From: Spirodela intermedia
Taxonomy: Eukaryota; Streptophyta; Magnoliopsida; Alismatales; Araceae
DNA length: 64,000 nucleotides
Assembly: GCA_902729315.2 (NCBI GenBank)
Contig: LR746265.1
Location: forward strand, 5,994,892 to 6,058,891
Direction: 5' to 3'
A program made the translations under genes and the position numbers. The notes below the pieces were generated by a model that saw only the letters and a list, made by a program, of their open reading frames with translations, was not told the DNA's origin and ran no database searches. This document shows positions 11,601-26,600 of this stretch, piece after piece. Every line of letters begins with the position of its first letter. The first letter of the stretch is position 1.

Positions 11601-14600
11601 ATATATATATATATATATCCCTAGTTTTCTTCAGCATATAATTTTTTCCCCTCTCAAGCTTCCCTCTTCTCATAGTAAATGAAAAGCTGTTCTGGAAGTA
11701 ATCGGAAAAGTGAAACAAATCTAGCTATCTGTACATCTCAGTCACATCTCCGTCATTTTTCCGTGCAAGACAGGAGAAACTGAAATCTCTAACAAAGAAG
11801 AGGACATTCCATGACGCCTATTGATAAAAACTATTCGTATTTCTCGACATGGGTAATGGCAGGCATCAAATAAACAGTTGATGATGGAACAGTGAGGTAA
11901 ACGTACAATTGGATTCTTCAAATATACCGATAGTATCAAAATCTGTAACCAAGCCTGGCCATTATTCCAGCAGACTAGGGCGTAGAACTCTCTCAAATGT
12001 TAGAGGAAACAGGGAGAGGAGAGAGGACTTTGCAAATGTTATTCCAAATGAATAGTTTGCTTCCAGAAGATGCAGGTCTATAATTTATTCACAAAAAGAA
12101 AATACAAATCGAGTACACGATACAAAAGTTTCATAGGGGTGCAAATTTAACTTGACTGAATCACTAATAAATATTTTCTTTTCAAAAAATAATGCTGAAC
12201 AAGAAATATCTGCACGTACGATGTTCATGCTCACAGCGTGAAGAGGAGGAGCATCATAAAATGCGACACCGTTCAATTCTGTACCGGTCCACTTATACAG
12301 CGTGATTTTGGGACCAGAAGCCACTAATAAGTGTCCCTGGAGAGAAGCCAAAGCTGAGATTGCTCCCTTTATCTCTTTAGAGTAAACTTCCAAAACCTGC
12401 ACCAAAGGGGAAAGATCAGAACCAAATGGGCAAAGCCAAAAACGACTTTGTGAGATAAAATATAGCAACAATGTTAAGTTAGACATAGTTTACAAAACGC
12501 TAATATAATCACCAGATTCTGAGGATTCTCGGTATTTTGCCCCAGACAATAGAGCAACACTCGTCCTCTACCCGCAACATCCTCTCCCTGCACGTAGGCA
12601 GTACCAATGGCCAAAAGAGCCTCATTTTCCTTTGTTGTGCTATTCTGATGACAACAAGAAAAATCATTGCAATCAGTGCAGACAACTCTGTGCACTCTGG
12701 CAATTATGAAGGCAACTATAAAATTCAATATATGCACTAAAAGAATCACGAAAACATAGCGTTCTTCAACTTCATTGCTCAACTTACTTTTCAATATAGT
12801 TAACAGATTTATATGATCAACTGGAGTAAATATTAGCAGAAATCTAGCCAATAAGCCATGTACATCAACCGTGCACAGCCAAACTCAACTGCCTTATCTG
12901 TATTCTTAAACAATTTGACGGATTGAAAATCAGAGATACCCAGAGAAAATTCAAACCGGAAATAATAAAAACATATCAATGATGATGACATCATAGCAAT
13001 CAGACAGAATAAAAACGTTAAAAACTTTCAATTCTAATTCATCATAACACTCTAGCCATATTTAGATGGATTCTTTTAACAATTTCGCTCGATTGTGGAC
13101 TGGAATAGGTAACAGATATTTATTAAATACACTTCAGATGAAGCATTGTGAGTTAACTAATGAGGTTTTCAAATATTTCGATACCTTATTAGGGATTTTG
13201 CTAACTCGACGCCCTTAATACGACTTACGGACAAATTTAAGGGATCATTTTATTCCCCGTTTTTCTTAAATTTATTCAGTTCCCTGGCATAAGAGAACAA
13301 TCGAAAGCTGGAAAGAGATGAAAAATATATCAAAAGCATCTTGAATAGGCCAACAACAAAATGATAACAGAAATCCTCTTGCAAACTTACAAACAAGGTA
13401 ACCATGCGAGCAGTGAGAGTATTTTCAGATGGTTGCATAGAGATTGTAGCTTTGGTCTCCCAATGAACCCCAGATTTCTCGGGTTCTAAAACGCGAACTT
13501 CAAACTCATCAATGGTATAGGTTTTTGCCAGGTCATCTGAACCCAACTGATCTTGCTCTAACTGATGACCACCTTCTTGATCCATGACAGAAGAAAGAAC
13601 TTGATTGAGTGACCGCGTAACCTGGGAAATAGACAGTAAACGAAAATCCAAACCAATAAATAACAATTTCAAATATTAGTCGACAATAATTTTTTGGAGA
13701 AAAATGTGGGTCCAGATAGCAATATAACATCATATGACAACTGGGAGGCTCAGCGAAATAACATTTTTGCCATAAATGTTTACGAATTAGGGACACGAAC
13801 TCATATCAACTAAAAAAAGTGGATTTTGGAACGAATTACTCGGAATTGATTTACTTCGTACAGAAGCTTATCTATGCATAGGTGTGTACTATAACGTATG
13901 CACATGGTACTTCATTCAGAGGATGAAGAAAATCAACGTTACGAACAACTTTCTTTCTATCACCATTCAGTGATTGTAAGAGAATTGCCTGACATTCAAT
14001 TTAGGGCAGCTGTTGTATCTCAAAGATTAGCCTTTTTCGTAAATTTGATTATTTATTGAAGCAGTAAGTTAATTAATTGATTTCGAATCTGTTTTCAGAC
14101 AGCATTAATAAATATAAGGAGAATAGTCTCTATCAAAAATCCTGATTTAACGTTATTCAGGTGATTAAATGATACGAGAACTAATTTAAAAATATGGAGT
14201 TATTTGAAGTATATCACAGAAAAAAGGTGCAAACTACTGAAGCATAAAGGGCATATTATAATTTCTACAACAAACATTTATAAGATAGATGCTGCGTCCT
14301 ACTTAGTTCTGTTCATGATATCAAGGAAAAGACAAAAGCAATGCCCTTAGAGCAAAGATTGGGCTAGAACATAAATGATGACTGGCGGTTGTCAACATAA
14401 TGTGTTTTCATGGTTTGCAAAAGAAATAATCAGAAGGGAGAAAACAAAATGAAGATAGAAAGGCTTTTTGGAAACAAAGAAACGGACGAGACATCAAGAG
14501 AGTTGATGTCGTAGTGTTGTAGAAACAAATCAGGAAACAGATGAACAGATCAATAAATGATCAAAAACGTCTCAATGAACAAAGGAAGAAGTGCAGACGA

Positions 14601-17600
14601 TCATATTTTTCTTTTTACTGAAAACATTTCAGCCAAGGCAAATAATATCACACCAAAACTTCAAATTATCAATGGTCAACTATCAGAAAGGAATATAGAA
14701 TAGATGTGAACGCAACTTACGGGAACAGAGACAATAAGTGAGTAAAGATTTTTCTCAGCAAAGTATGTAATCTGATGTGGAGTTCCCCTCAAAGGAATCT
14801 GGAAAAACAATAACAAAAGTTCGTTATAACCACTAAAATCTCCTCGTCTAAAAGAGACCAAGATCTTCATAGAATTGAGCAACAATAGTCCACCTTTTGA
14901 ACTGGCCAATAATTGTCATAGTTTAATACAGTTGGCAGCTGGCATATTTTGAGGAAACCCTGTTTCATGGGATTATATGTCAGTCTTTGACACATTCTAA
15001 AAGTGATTAAAGTTGGAAAATAGTATTCTATACTCGATGTGAAGAAACCGTACCTGTGACGTAACATATATAAGCCCATGATTACAATTTACAATATGAA
15101 GAACAGAGAAAGCCACAACTGATCCATCACAGCGCTGGAAATGAGTAACGATGTTTGTTAAAAATATATATATGAGAAGAAATTTTACTTTAAAAGGCCT
15201 AAACTTTACAACGATAACCATAACTACGCACAATGTTCAATGGCACAACGAATCAGGAGACAGTTGAAAAGCTAGAGTGCATCGGATACTATTCAAAGTC
15301 AACCTACAAGATTCTTAACCAGGAACATTTGATATTGAAAGATGATAAAACAAGGTTCAGTCAGCTTGGTACTGACTCACAACCAGGAACTAAATGCATG
15401 CCATTGATTTATATTTAGGATAAGAAGAAACAGAAAGCAATAAATGTAACGTCCGAGGAAAATCCAGTGTACGCTAAACATCTGAAGAGCATTTTAAACA
15501 AAATATTAAATTTATAATGATAGAAAAACCAATAAGTATCTGGATGATGTTGGTCAAGAAAATTTCTTCTCAGTCCCATGTAAAATGAGTTAGCAACCAA
15601 CTCCCACAGGTTGCAAACTTTTAATCAGCGAGGGACACAATATGTCGGCCTGAACTAGACAACGGTTTTGTAGAGGGAGGCTCTGGAAGACTTTTTTTAA
15701 AAAGAATCATTTTAAATTAACTTCCAATGGAAATAATCAAATGATTCCGTAAGAAAACAGTCTGTAAATAAGATGCATTGTAATAACTATTTTCAACAGT
15801 TGTTAAAAGGTCAGGAGAATCGCAAGAAATACCTGTGGATGCAACCGTAGACGCTCCCTGCAGAGCATAAACCAAACTGGCCTAGTGCCAGATAGGAATA
15901 AGCCTTCATACCCCCCAACGTTCTTAAAAATATTTATTCTTTGTCGCCCAGAGAATGCTCCAGGTTCCTCCCGCGTAAATGTGTCTAAAAGGACTCGAAC
16001 AAATCTCAAATTCCTAAGTCTTGAAGAAACTGTTTCACCGGAGTCCTGTGGAGACAAAGCTGGCTCTTTTTTTGGAGAACCATCCTGACCCTCGTATAAG
16101 TATGCATGGTAACAAAGTAAGGTTCCGTCATTTAGTATTCCAAACAAGAATGGGCGGCTGTACTGGCCCGACCACCTATGCATAGCTATCTCTACTATTT
16201 TCATGCTGTCTATTGATTCTCTTCTGATCGGGTTACCTGCCTCTTCACTGCCCTTATTCATCACTTTTTGAGACTCTTTGGATGATTCATCAATCGAGGT
16301 ATCCACGAGATGCGTCTTGCCAGATAAAAACTTATCATCTGAGAAAACACAGTTGAAATGCGGCACATCAAAGAGTTTTAAGGTGCCACTCTCGTAACAG
16401 ACTAAGCAGTATATATCACCCTGCTCATGAAGCGAGCCATCACTACCATCAATGGCCTCAGCGACACCAGTAGAGAGCCATGCATCGGTACTTGTCTTTC
16501 TAAGCCATGGTTCTGGTCCTTTATCATGGTAAAGAGCAAATGCACATATTACATCCTCTGATTTTGGAAACCTTGATGGATTTTGAACAGAGACACTGCA
16601 ATCCGTGGAGTCTGCAAAATATTAAGTACAATGGATAACTCAAGTAAACAAATTTTAGATAGAACATAACAGACAAGGGATAATAGACAATACATAATGA
16701 GTGACACTGGAAAACCGAAGATGAATATAGTAATAAATGGAACTGAATATATCTGTATTTTACTTCACTCTTAGGCTGATCATAGGCCTAGAGTAGAGAA
16801 TCTTAAACAAAATATCTCTCTTATCCCCTCATCCACACTATTTAGACCTTACAAGCTCAAGCTTGTAGCACGAGTAATGCTGATACAAATGTGCCAATGA
16901 TGATAAGACAACTGAGGCAAAGGATACAATATTTATACGTTTAATGGCAAAAGTTAAGAATTATATATATGGCCCAGCAATCCATGGAATTCACGGTTGA
17001 AATTCTATAAATAAAAGAATTTTTCCTTTTGACAAAAATGATACTATTTATACGTTTCCTTAATGTAATATTTTTAAGTTCTCCGGTAATATTAGGTATA
17101 TTGTACTAAAAAGTGTGACAAATTTATATGCCCTAAATAGCCTCTTTTTTTTTTGCTGGCAAAGGAAACCAAAGAACTTAAAAAGACAATGGAAAGAAAG
17201 ACTTCTAAAAGTTAAGAAAGGAAGAAGAGATTTATGGCCTCCTATCCCCAAAAAATATATCCGATTTCTTCTTCTCCAATTTCCAACAACACTTTTTTTT
17301 TATCTCCAAACACATTCGAATGCACCCAAAACGTCACTTTATGCGGCGACACAATAAGCACGAAAGATGAAGATCATTAATAAACCAGGGAAAGAAATAC
17401 ATCGTCAATGTGCGAAAACTAATTAAAAGATTCAAACAAAAATTATAAACGACCAAGTGGCATGATCAGTAGTTTATTGCTTCCACATATACACAGGTAC
17501 AGGATATATGTCTGATAATTTTATAACGAAGAAAATAAAAGCCTCACATAACACTTATAAAGCAGCTGAATACCTCCAACAAGTAGCTGAACACTTCCAT

Positions 17601-20600
17601 CAGACATCGTCAATAAAACATAAGGGTCAGCTATAGAAGCTGAAACTACAGTCACCTCAGAGTTCAGTGCGGATTCAGAATTATGCCCGCCAAAGTTAAG
17701 CTCCTGAGTCATGTAGGAACCATCAAGAATACGAACACCATGTGCAAAAATCTGAATAACTCGACGCCTGCAAGAAAGTCACTAAGTGATTCTAATTTAA
17801 TAGGGTAACAGCTTTGTGGGAACAATAAGCACCGTCCACAACACAATTTCACGACACAAATAACTCACTAACAGCGTATAGTGCCAAGAACTATACAATA
17901 AACAGGAATGCGGGCAATGGAGGAAGCAGATACAACCCCTGGTCTACCTCAGAAAATAGAAGAACGTGCTAAACAGATGGAAAATACACATCACTGAAAA
18001 GATTGAAAGAATTATCTGTCACAAAGTACTAATAGCTTTCACGGACAAAAATCCATGGAGAATTACTACACATCAAAAAATGGAGTGTAGCATCGAACCA
18101 CCAATCACTTATTCACGATTGTGGTGGAGCATTAATAGAGAAGAGATTTCAAATCAGCATCTACAACCGTTTTCATGAAGAAGGATGGATCCATAAGGTC
18201 TAGGAAAGTGGGAAGGTGTAATCTTTGCCAATGTTTTTGATAAACACGATCATATTTGAACGGATAAAGTCAGAATAATGGAGAAATTGCGATCCAGACG
18301 AAGGAAAACAGCAGTTATAATTTCAAAAAAGATGCCTCCAATGGACAAATTGATATTTTTTATTTTGAAAATGAAAGGAACTTCCGAAGTCGCACTGCAC
18401 ACAGAGGAAGAGGAGGCTATAAATAGAGAAAGAACTCCAAAAAAACTTCTCAGACAACTATTCGGTTAATAACGACAGTGGAGGGTGAAGAGTTCAGTTG
18501 AAAACATTTGTGCATGAGTGACATCGTTGCCTATGAAAATCAAACCTTTCCGCGACGAAATTGAACACGCGTCTAAAATTATGAGAATCTACGAGAATAA
18601 TCAATGAATACATGATCAAGTTCAACTTAAGGCTTCCAAACAAACTGTAGGATTGTTCAATTAATATCTTGATCCGCCTCTCAAGTTATGAAGACCCAAG
18701 AGAACATGAAAGCTGAAGTATTGCAATAACTCTGCGTCAAATGACTGAAAAGGACTGCCTGCCAGACTGTTTGTACCAGCAATCTAATAACTAATTGGAA
18801 AATAATACAAGGAAATTGTTGAAAATATTTCATGAATTTGTCGACGTTGTTGGGACAGCTTCGAGTTAATAATTAAATACACGAACGCAAAAGCCACATC
18901 CCATCTACACAGAACCACGATTATCCTACTCCATCAGGCAGGTAGAATCTTCTCAAACCAGTTTCTTTCTGCTGTGCTTTACATTCATATAATCCCAGCT
19001 GTTCTTTAAGGATATTTTTAAACTTTGTGCATATTCCTGCACAGCAACGAATTGTGGTTATAAACACTAAAAAACCGATACAACTTCAGTGTATTACATG
19101 GATCTGCTATAGAAATATAGTTCTGTCTGTCAAAGCTTCATCAAGCTCTCTTTGTGGCCTCCTTCCGAGGCACTCAAACACAAAACTGATTAAGCAACAA
19201 GAAGACGAGGGAAGAATATGAAGATTCTGTCAGTGGTGATGAGACGAACACAATGGAGATGAGAAAGTAAGGGTGAAGGCGTAGAATGAAGAAGTAACAT
19301 AATATTAAGACAAAGGAGGACAAGCAAGAAGACAAGAAAAAAGAGAGAAGATTCAAAAGCAGAAAGAGAAAATGACGAAGAAAATAAACTGAATATCTTG
19401 ACATCATCCGAGCACAAAGAAATTGTCAGATTTTCTTCCATAACTTGAAGTATTGTTTAAAAATTGGTTAAATCTATCTGGGACTCACAAATTCTTCCCA
19501 ACTTTACCTAAATCTGATGGATAGGTGCTGAAGTATTTTCTTCAGTATTGTGGCATATGGCCCAACAGAAACCATATCAAGAGCTACAACAAACGATTGC
19601 CAGAGATGGAGACCGCTGATGGTTTTCCACTGTTTCCTAGTGGTTAGGTATCTGACATAAATTATCCGGCAAGTTGGTTAGAAGTCGTATACTTTTCGAG
19701 CCAGTAGACACAAACACTTTTTTTCTTTGGCCAGCCATCAGGGCATGACTGACCACCTATGTTCGCCTTTAAACTAACTAGAAAATCCACCTCCCTATAG
19801 AAGGCCAAAATCTCCTGGAGTTCTTCCATCAGGCTTTCGTTACGAAGGGGATAGGAGCACTGATATTTTTTAGCAAAGAAAGAAAAAAAGCCTAAAAAAT
19901 GACAATAAAATGCGAATAACTAGATGAAAATAAAATGCGAATGAAATATGAAAAAAAACAGAAAAAGCATAAGTCGTGGAATAAAGATTGGAAAAATCAT
20001 GAACATTTCACCTTCCAAACATATTCCCTGCGGCAATGGTACTTCCTTGAACATAATAGTCAACACTTTCAGTCACTTCTCCAAGCATCTCACCAGTCTC
20101 AAGGACCTAAAATACAGCAGAAAGAATGTAGCAAAAGTAAGGAAAAAATGAATCTAGATTACATGCAAAATTCTTTCCCACTGCAAATCACATTACTGCC
20201 TGAATCACAATGATAGATTAAGCAGTAAAACTCCTACTCGTGGCACGTACTTGAAATCCAAAATTTTACTAACATGAGCTGTTCCATCACCATAGGTCTT
20301 CGATGAGTCATCAACAAACATTCAGAACAACTTGGGATTAGCATACCAACCAAATCTCATGGCAACTTAGGAAAGAGCAGATGATAGCAAACATCTTGAT
20401 TTAAAAGCACATTCCTAACATTCAGGATAACGCCATCTATTGCAAGGAGGTATGTTTCCCCTCGAGTCAAGAAGGTATGCAAAAAGATCCTCTTCTATAC
20501 CACGTCTTGTGAGGAAAAATTGAATTCAAGAAAACCATTGAGCTCCTAATAAACTCATGAATTGAATTCAATAACTGAACAATTTAGCCTACATTTCCTA

Positions 20601-23600
20601 ATTGATATCCCATTCCTATCATATTCCATTCGGATTAGCCAATCATTGTTCATTACTTGTAGAACATCTTTTTGTTCACACTGCATGCAAGAAACTATCA
20701 AGAATTATAGGCATCAATAATCAACATATATGTATTAACCCAGAGGCCAACCTTAGAAAAATGGTTTTTCAAAGTTAGTAGCAACAAAATCTATTCAAAA
20801 TATAAAAAAACGAGCAAGTCATTGTCCAACGAATCTAGAGAACCACCTGAGGAATAAGCCACGAAATCTTGTGATCCACGAAATCTAGATTACAACGGTT
20901 TCCAATGTAACTTTAATCCTCGCTAATCTAACTTGTTTGGGTACTGAGACTATATGCATACTGTATAGTAATATGAAATTTAAAATCACCCAAAACGATG
21001 GTCTGTGATCTTACAGTTGACAAGGTGAGATACCCGAGAGATATCCAATTTAAAACAAGTTGAAAATAAAATAATCACTAACTCTTTGTGAGTAAAATCT
21101 AACAGGTATAGTTTCCATAATGCAATTAGGAATACAACATAAAAGAGACAAAAAAATCATTCAAATAGTCACTCTAAACAATCTTACGTTGAACTCAACT
21201 AATCTAAAAATATCAATTACAAAAATACAACATAATAAAAATATATTAATATGAATCAGATCATACGCATCACACAAGCACACTTGATGGACACAGAAAC
21301 ATATGTTCCAGTGCATAAAAGAAAGTGAATGCTAGCCATTCATGCTTGTTAGTGTTCTGCATGCAACAATGTGTGAACGTTAATCCATGCAAACACAGTG
21401 ATGACTCAACATGAAGCCAACCACATTAACACATTTCATGTTTTTTCCTTTATTGATTTCTCTAAAAATTATTTATCACTAAAAGAGGTTACCAGGGTGG
21501 AAGGTGGCGGGCATCTTAGACTTAATTAAATTAATGTTTCAAGTTTAGAACATCTATTACATATATTCCAATAAGGGCATGCTGAATGAATTTGAAATGT
21601 GGAAGCGGAGAGAACAACAACTAAGTTACCATTGTCCGTGACTCCAAGCTTATAATTAAATAAGCATGATATTCATCATCTTCCACCGAAACTTGACTAC
21701 GAGAGCTCTTGTGATATACAGTCCAAATCCCTTTGCAACCAGGCAGCTCAACCTGCAAAATTCTGGCAAATAAATATCAAACAGGAAACTTGATTACGAA
21801 TGTTAAAGAAGACTGCACCACCCAAAAACTGAACTAAGATTTTGGAAGTGTAGGCAAGAGTTCATCAATAAAAAATTGTGTAGGAATTTTCTCAACTGTG
21901 ATATCAAACAATGTAAAAAAGCCGGGTGTGGGAAAAGACATATTGTTGGTTTAGGAGTTTAAGAATCCAGTACATTTCTGGACCAGTTCCCAACTGGTTC
22001 GGCACATTCATTGTTGGACCGCTTACTAATTGTCTTGTGGACCTGGTACTTGTATGTAACCGGCATGTGCCAGACTCGAAAAAGTCCATTTTCTTCCACT
22101 GCATAGCCGCCTAGGGTTTTTTTGTTTTAGATATGGTATCAGATCCTAGGGTTTAACCAAGAGGATCTCATCACTCTGATCCTAGGGTCTGTAGACAGAG
22201 CACTCCCTACTCTATGGCACACTTTGTGGCGGCTGCAGATCGTATGATGGCAGCAGTCATGGTGATCAGCAGTGGCAAAAGAGAGCAATTGCTGTTACAG
22301 TGATTCCAGAGGTCATTTTATTTGTTATCCTATCTTATTACTGGTGTCCATTTCCTACAGCTACAGACTTATGCCCCCATATTCTTCCTCCAATAGACGT
22401 ACAGTTTCTGGAAACCAAATGACCTTCGTAATATCAGGCCGAAATTTGGTTGATTCAACCTTTGCAATGACCTTTGTTGGATAGCTTCTTTTAAAACTCG
22501 GGAAAAATCGAGTTACAGAACTGCTCACTCAAACTGGGATCAACTGATCCTAAGTATCCAAAACGCGAATTACTCATAAATTTACAAATCACATGTGAGA
22601 GAAATCGGCTGTAGGTCAATAAGGAAACTGATACATTTAAGTTCTGATAAAAAATGCGAAGCCTCATTACAACATCCTGAATCCCCAAGGTCATCATACA
22701 AAGTGCAAAGAAATCCAACAGAATTTCACGCACCAATTGATGACAATCAGCAAACCATTCTTGCATGACCTGTTTTACCGGGGAAATAGGGCAAATCTAA
22801 AAAAGAAAAGATGGAATCCCAAGCATACGTGGGCACATGCTTCAAGCTGATAAAAATCTTTCCAGACAAAGAATCCCCGCTAAGTTTCAAACCTCATTAT
22901 GAAGGTATTTGTACCTGTTGAGATTGGTTCTGAAGAAACAGCGTTAGGAAGAAAGGATCTAAAAGCAGGGGACTCCCTGCAAGCCCTGAGGTGTAAAAAA
23001 TGTGGAATGGCAAGCTACTTGAATTGGTTTTAGTTTTTTAATAAGTAAAAAGTAAAAAAAGCAGGCTACCTGGATGAATGTTTTAAACTGAAGAATGTCT
23101 CAAAAACTTTAATTTAAACAACATTAGATTATTTGAGCCAAAGATATTATCTAACATGAAAGCAAACAGAAATTGAATGTGATGCATACAGCATAATCTA
23201 AACTAGAAAATTCAGAAATGATCAAATGTTATGCTCGAGAGATAGAAACCCCATTTTCTGAATACAATGAAAAATGAGCTTTCAATCTGTCTTGAATTCA
23301 AATTTCCATTAAGTCACGGAAAAAACAAGAGAACCAAAAGTCAATTTTACACAACTTTTTACTAATCATCATTTCCCTTCCCATCTTAACCACCACAGGA
23401 CATGGTACCTGATTGTTGAAGCATTGAAGTAGAAGAACTATCTACCTCTGTGATTAATTCAGGGCGAATTGATTGTTGAAGAACACAAAGAGCACCATTC
23501 TTTCCATGCCCACTGCAAGATACCTGACATGTCCAAATGCATGGCTACATTACATTCACATTTAGGGTGTCTTACAGAGTTCAACGAGAAAAGCTGCAAA

Positions 23601-26600
23601 GAGTCAGAGACATTTGCAGAAGAATAGCTCACAAAAAAGGATCTCAACGTCAGTGACATTCTAGTCATTTCTTCACTTCGATTATATATGCTGCCTCAAA
23701 AAAACTTCTGATATAGATGAATTTTTGCAATGTCTCCATCCAGAACAACGTTCCACCATTAGCAAAGATACAAATAATAAAATGATAGAGTGAATTCATT
23801 TTTTATGACTTTTTGTACACGAAAAAATCCCAAGACTACAAAATTCATTACAAGACAGATGTAACGCATCAAATAAAGGTAGCAAGAAAAGAAGAGTTTT
23901 TTTGGGATATGGAATCACCCTCTAGCACCTAAAGTGCCTGAACACAACCCAATTAATAGTAGATGTACAACAGACCTAGACTAAGATACTGCGAGCACAA
24001 TCAACATTTGCACAATTCGTACCAGAAACATGGACCAATGTATCAGGTTCACCAGTAATACTGATTATAACGACATTAGGAAGTGAACATCAGAGACTGG
24101 AATTACATCATCTTTATACTACAGTTTATCAGAGGGAAACAGTTCTTAATATCAACGCATACCAACCTCCCAAATAAAAGGCAACCCATCCCGACAAAAC
24201 ATAGCTTAGATGAAGCATACAAAATAATATGCCCATCTTGATTTCAATCTTGAGAGATACTCCAAAGAGGCTACAATCAAAAGATGATTTGACAGACCTC
24301 GCCAACCTCCAGTATGCAAACAAGAAACTACCCCAATTCCTTTCCAAGAAAAGGACACGTCTTAAAGGATCAATTCAAACGTCAAACCATGTACAAATAA
24401 GGAGCCAAACAAAAGGCTGATTCGTCCCCCTACTCAAAAACGTGAATACCGAATATGGCAATTAAACCTTTATTGGATAAAGAGCTAAGATGCTCTCCTA
24501 AGAGACTACAAGTAACCATTCGACTTAACTCTAACATATATTAACCTTCCCCCAGCAACTTCCTAAGACACCCGCATGGCATGGGAATACTTAGACTATC
24601 ATTTTCACTCTCATTTTAGCTAGGACGAGAGACAAAAATATATCCGAAGTTGAATCTTCTCAAGTTGCGGGTCTTCCCTTTGGCATTTAAAAGGGTAGGA
24701 AACTCTAGGAAGATGAGGACAGCCTCAGTGGATGAGAAATGACACCAATAAGTTTGCAGTGTCATCCACCAGACTTCTTTCGCCCCTATCCAGAAAGCAA
24801 CGGGTCACATTTGCATACTAAGTACCCCCCATTTCTCCTACATGAAAACCACACGTAGGCATAGATTCTCCTCTGAAAAGGCATTACTGATGTAGATCAA
24901 GGACTAGGTCATCACCACAACCTTAACACATGTAATCACGGTATAACCAACATCAACACCTAAATACCCAGTATTTCACCACATTGAAAAGTAGAGGAGG
25001 CAGCTCTCTACAAAATCAAAAGAGCACAAACGAATGTAGAAACCACCAGTGCTGCACAAAAGTGATCATAAATTGAAAATCGTGGCAACTAGACAGAGAT
25101 CTTTTGTTTCACAGTGTTGATATCAACCCAAGAAATAGCATAACCTCGGTAACCAGATTAAGGCACCAGAGAACAACCTCTCACCAGTCCAACATGTTGC
25201 TTAATCAAAAAATAGAAATATCAGACCAGAAAGACGCTACAAAAGAATAAATCATCAAGATTTGGAAACAGAGTCTGTACCCGCAACAACGGGGAGTCTC
25301 TACACAATGCAAAACATTAAATATATAGCAGGTTAAATGGGTCACTGAGAATCCAAAAGAGCCCACTAAAATTTTTCTTTCCTGATAATTCATGCACTCA
25401 CAAGATAGACAATTGCAGAAACCAAGTGAATTTTTCAGAATTACATACCACCAATTTATCAAGATAAAAGAAAAATATGGGCATATGAGGGAGGGACAAA
25501 CCAATTCATAGTTGCTCTGCTTTGCAATTCCAGTTGCACTAGGATCAGCATTTAACCTTAAACTGTGAGAGAAGTCTTTGAGAGGACCAACATTGACAAA
25601 AGAATCCCTAACAGCGAAAGAGAAGTTCTTCTGCAGAAACAGAAAGTTAGTATAACGAGATTCTCTATTACTTTACAAAGAGTAGGCTATTCACATCAAT
25701 GAAACATTCAAAGACTAAACGAGAAACAAAATGTCACAATACTAATGCAGAAGTTAAATATAACTTTTGGCGCCCATAGTTGTGATTAAAACATTGTAAA
25801 TAACTAATTATCACTAGATAAAAGAAAAAAGGACGGCATGGAAGAGTTCACAGCACTTAATCAGCAATAACCTGTGCTGACTCTGAGCTCTTAGGGACTG
25901 AGCTATAAAATGAAAGCTCCTCACTATCCTGCAGAACATCAGATGGGGTTCTTCGCAATCGTTTAGCAGGGACAGCATCAACCTCAATATCAACAGCCTG
26001 CACATTATTTGATGAATGAGAATTAGCCAGGAACCATTTACTTTAATGGATAATACAACTATAAAAATGTTAGAATAAATACAATGAAGTTTACAAAATA
26101 AAGTTAGATTAAACTTCAAAACATTCAAAACAGTGTACTAAAAACCCAAAATGAGCCCCCAAAGGAAGATAAAAAACTTTTTTTTAAAAAAGTTTGTAGA
26201 GAACATGAAAGAATGGCGGGAAACGTACAAAGTCACAAAGACAGTCACACAGAGACAAACAGACAGCTGCATTCATACGTAAGAAGATTAAAAAACTAAT
26301 AACCCATTTTTTTTCTAAAAAATATAAAAATGACTAAGATTGTGTCCGGTGACTTTCACGAACCAAAGCCATAAAGGTATCACCATAAAAGGAGCACATC
26401 ACCTACAACGTTCAGCACACTATTTTGACAGTCACTAAATCTCACTTTTTCATCCTGATGGAAAGGGAAACCTGAACGAAATGGTAGTAAAAACAGTGGC
26501 ATTTCCTAGTTTGTTGGTTTCTTTCCTAGTAAGGGTAAACGTAAGGGTGTGGGAAAGAATCTATAATTAGGAGTTCGGTTCTTAGCTGAACCATGTCCTA

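Noticed and set aside
9577-11618. TATATA runs as promoters
   Set aside because: They are AT microsatellites inside CPSF160 introns with no gene start following.
22134-22143. Initiator tRNA-like gene
   Set aside because: Only the 10-nt primer-binding complement is present; there are no cloverleaf arms.
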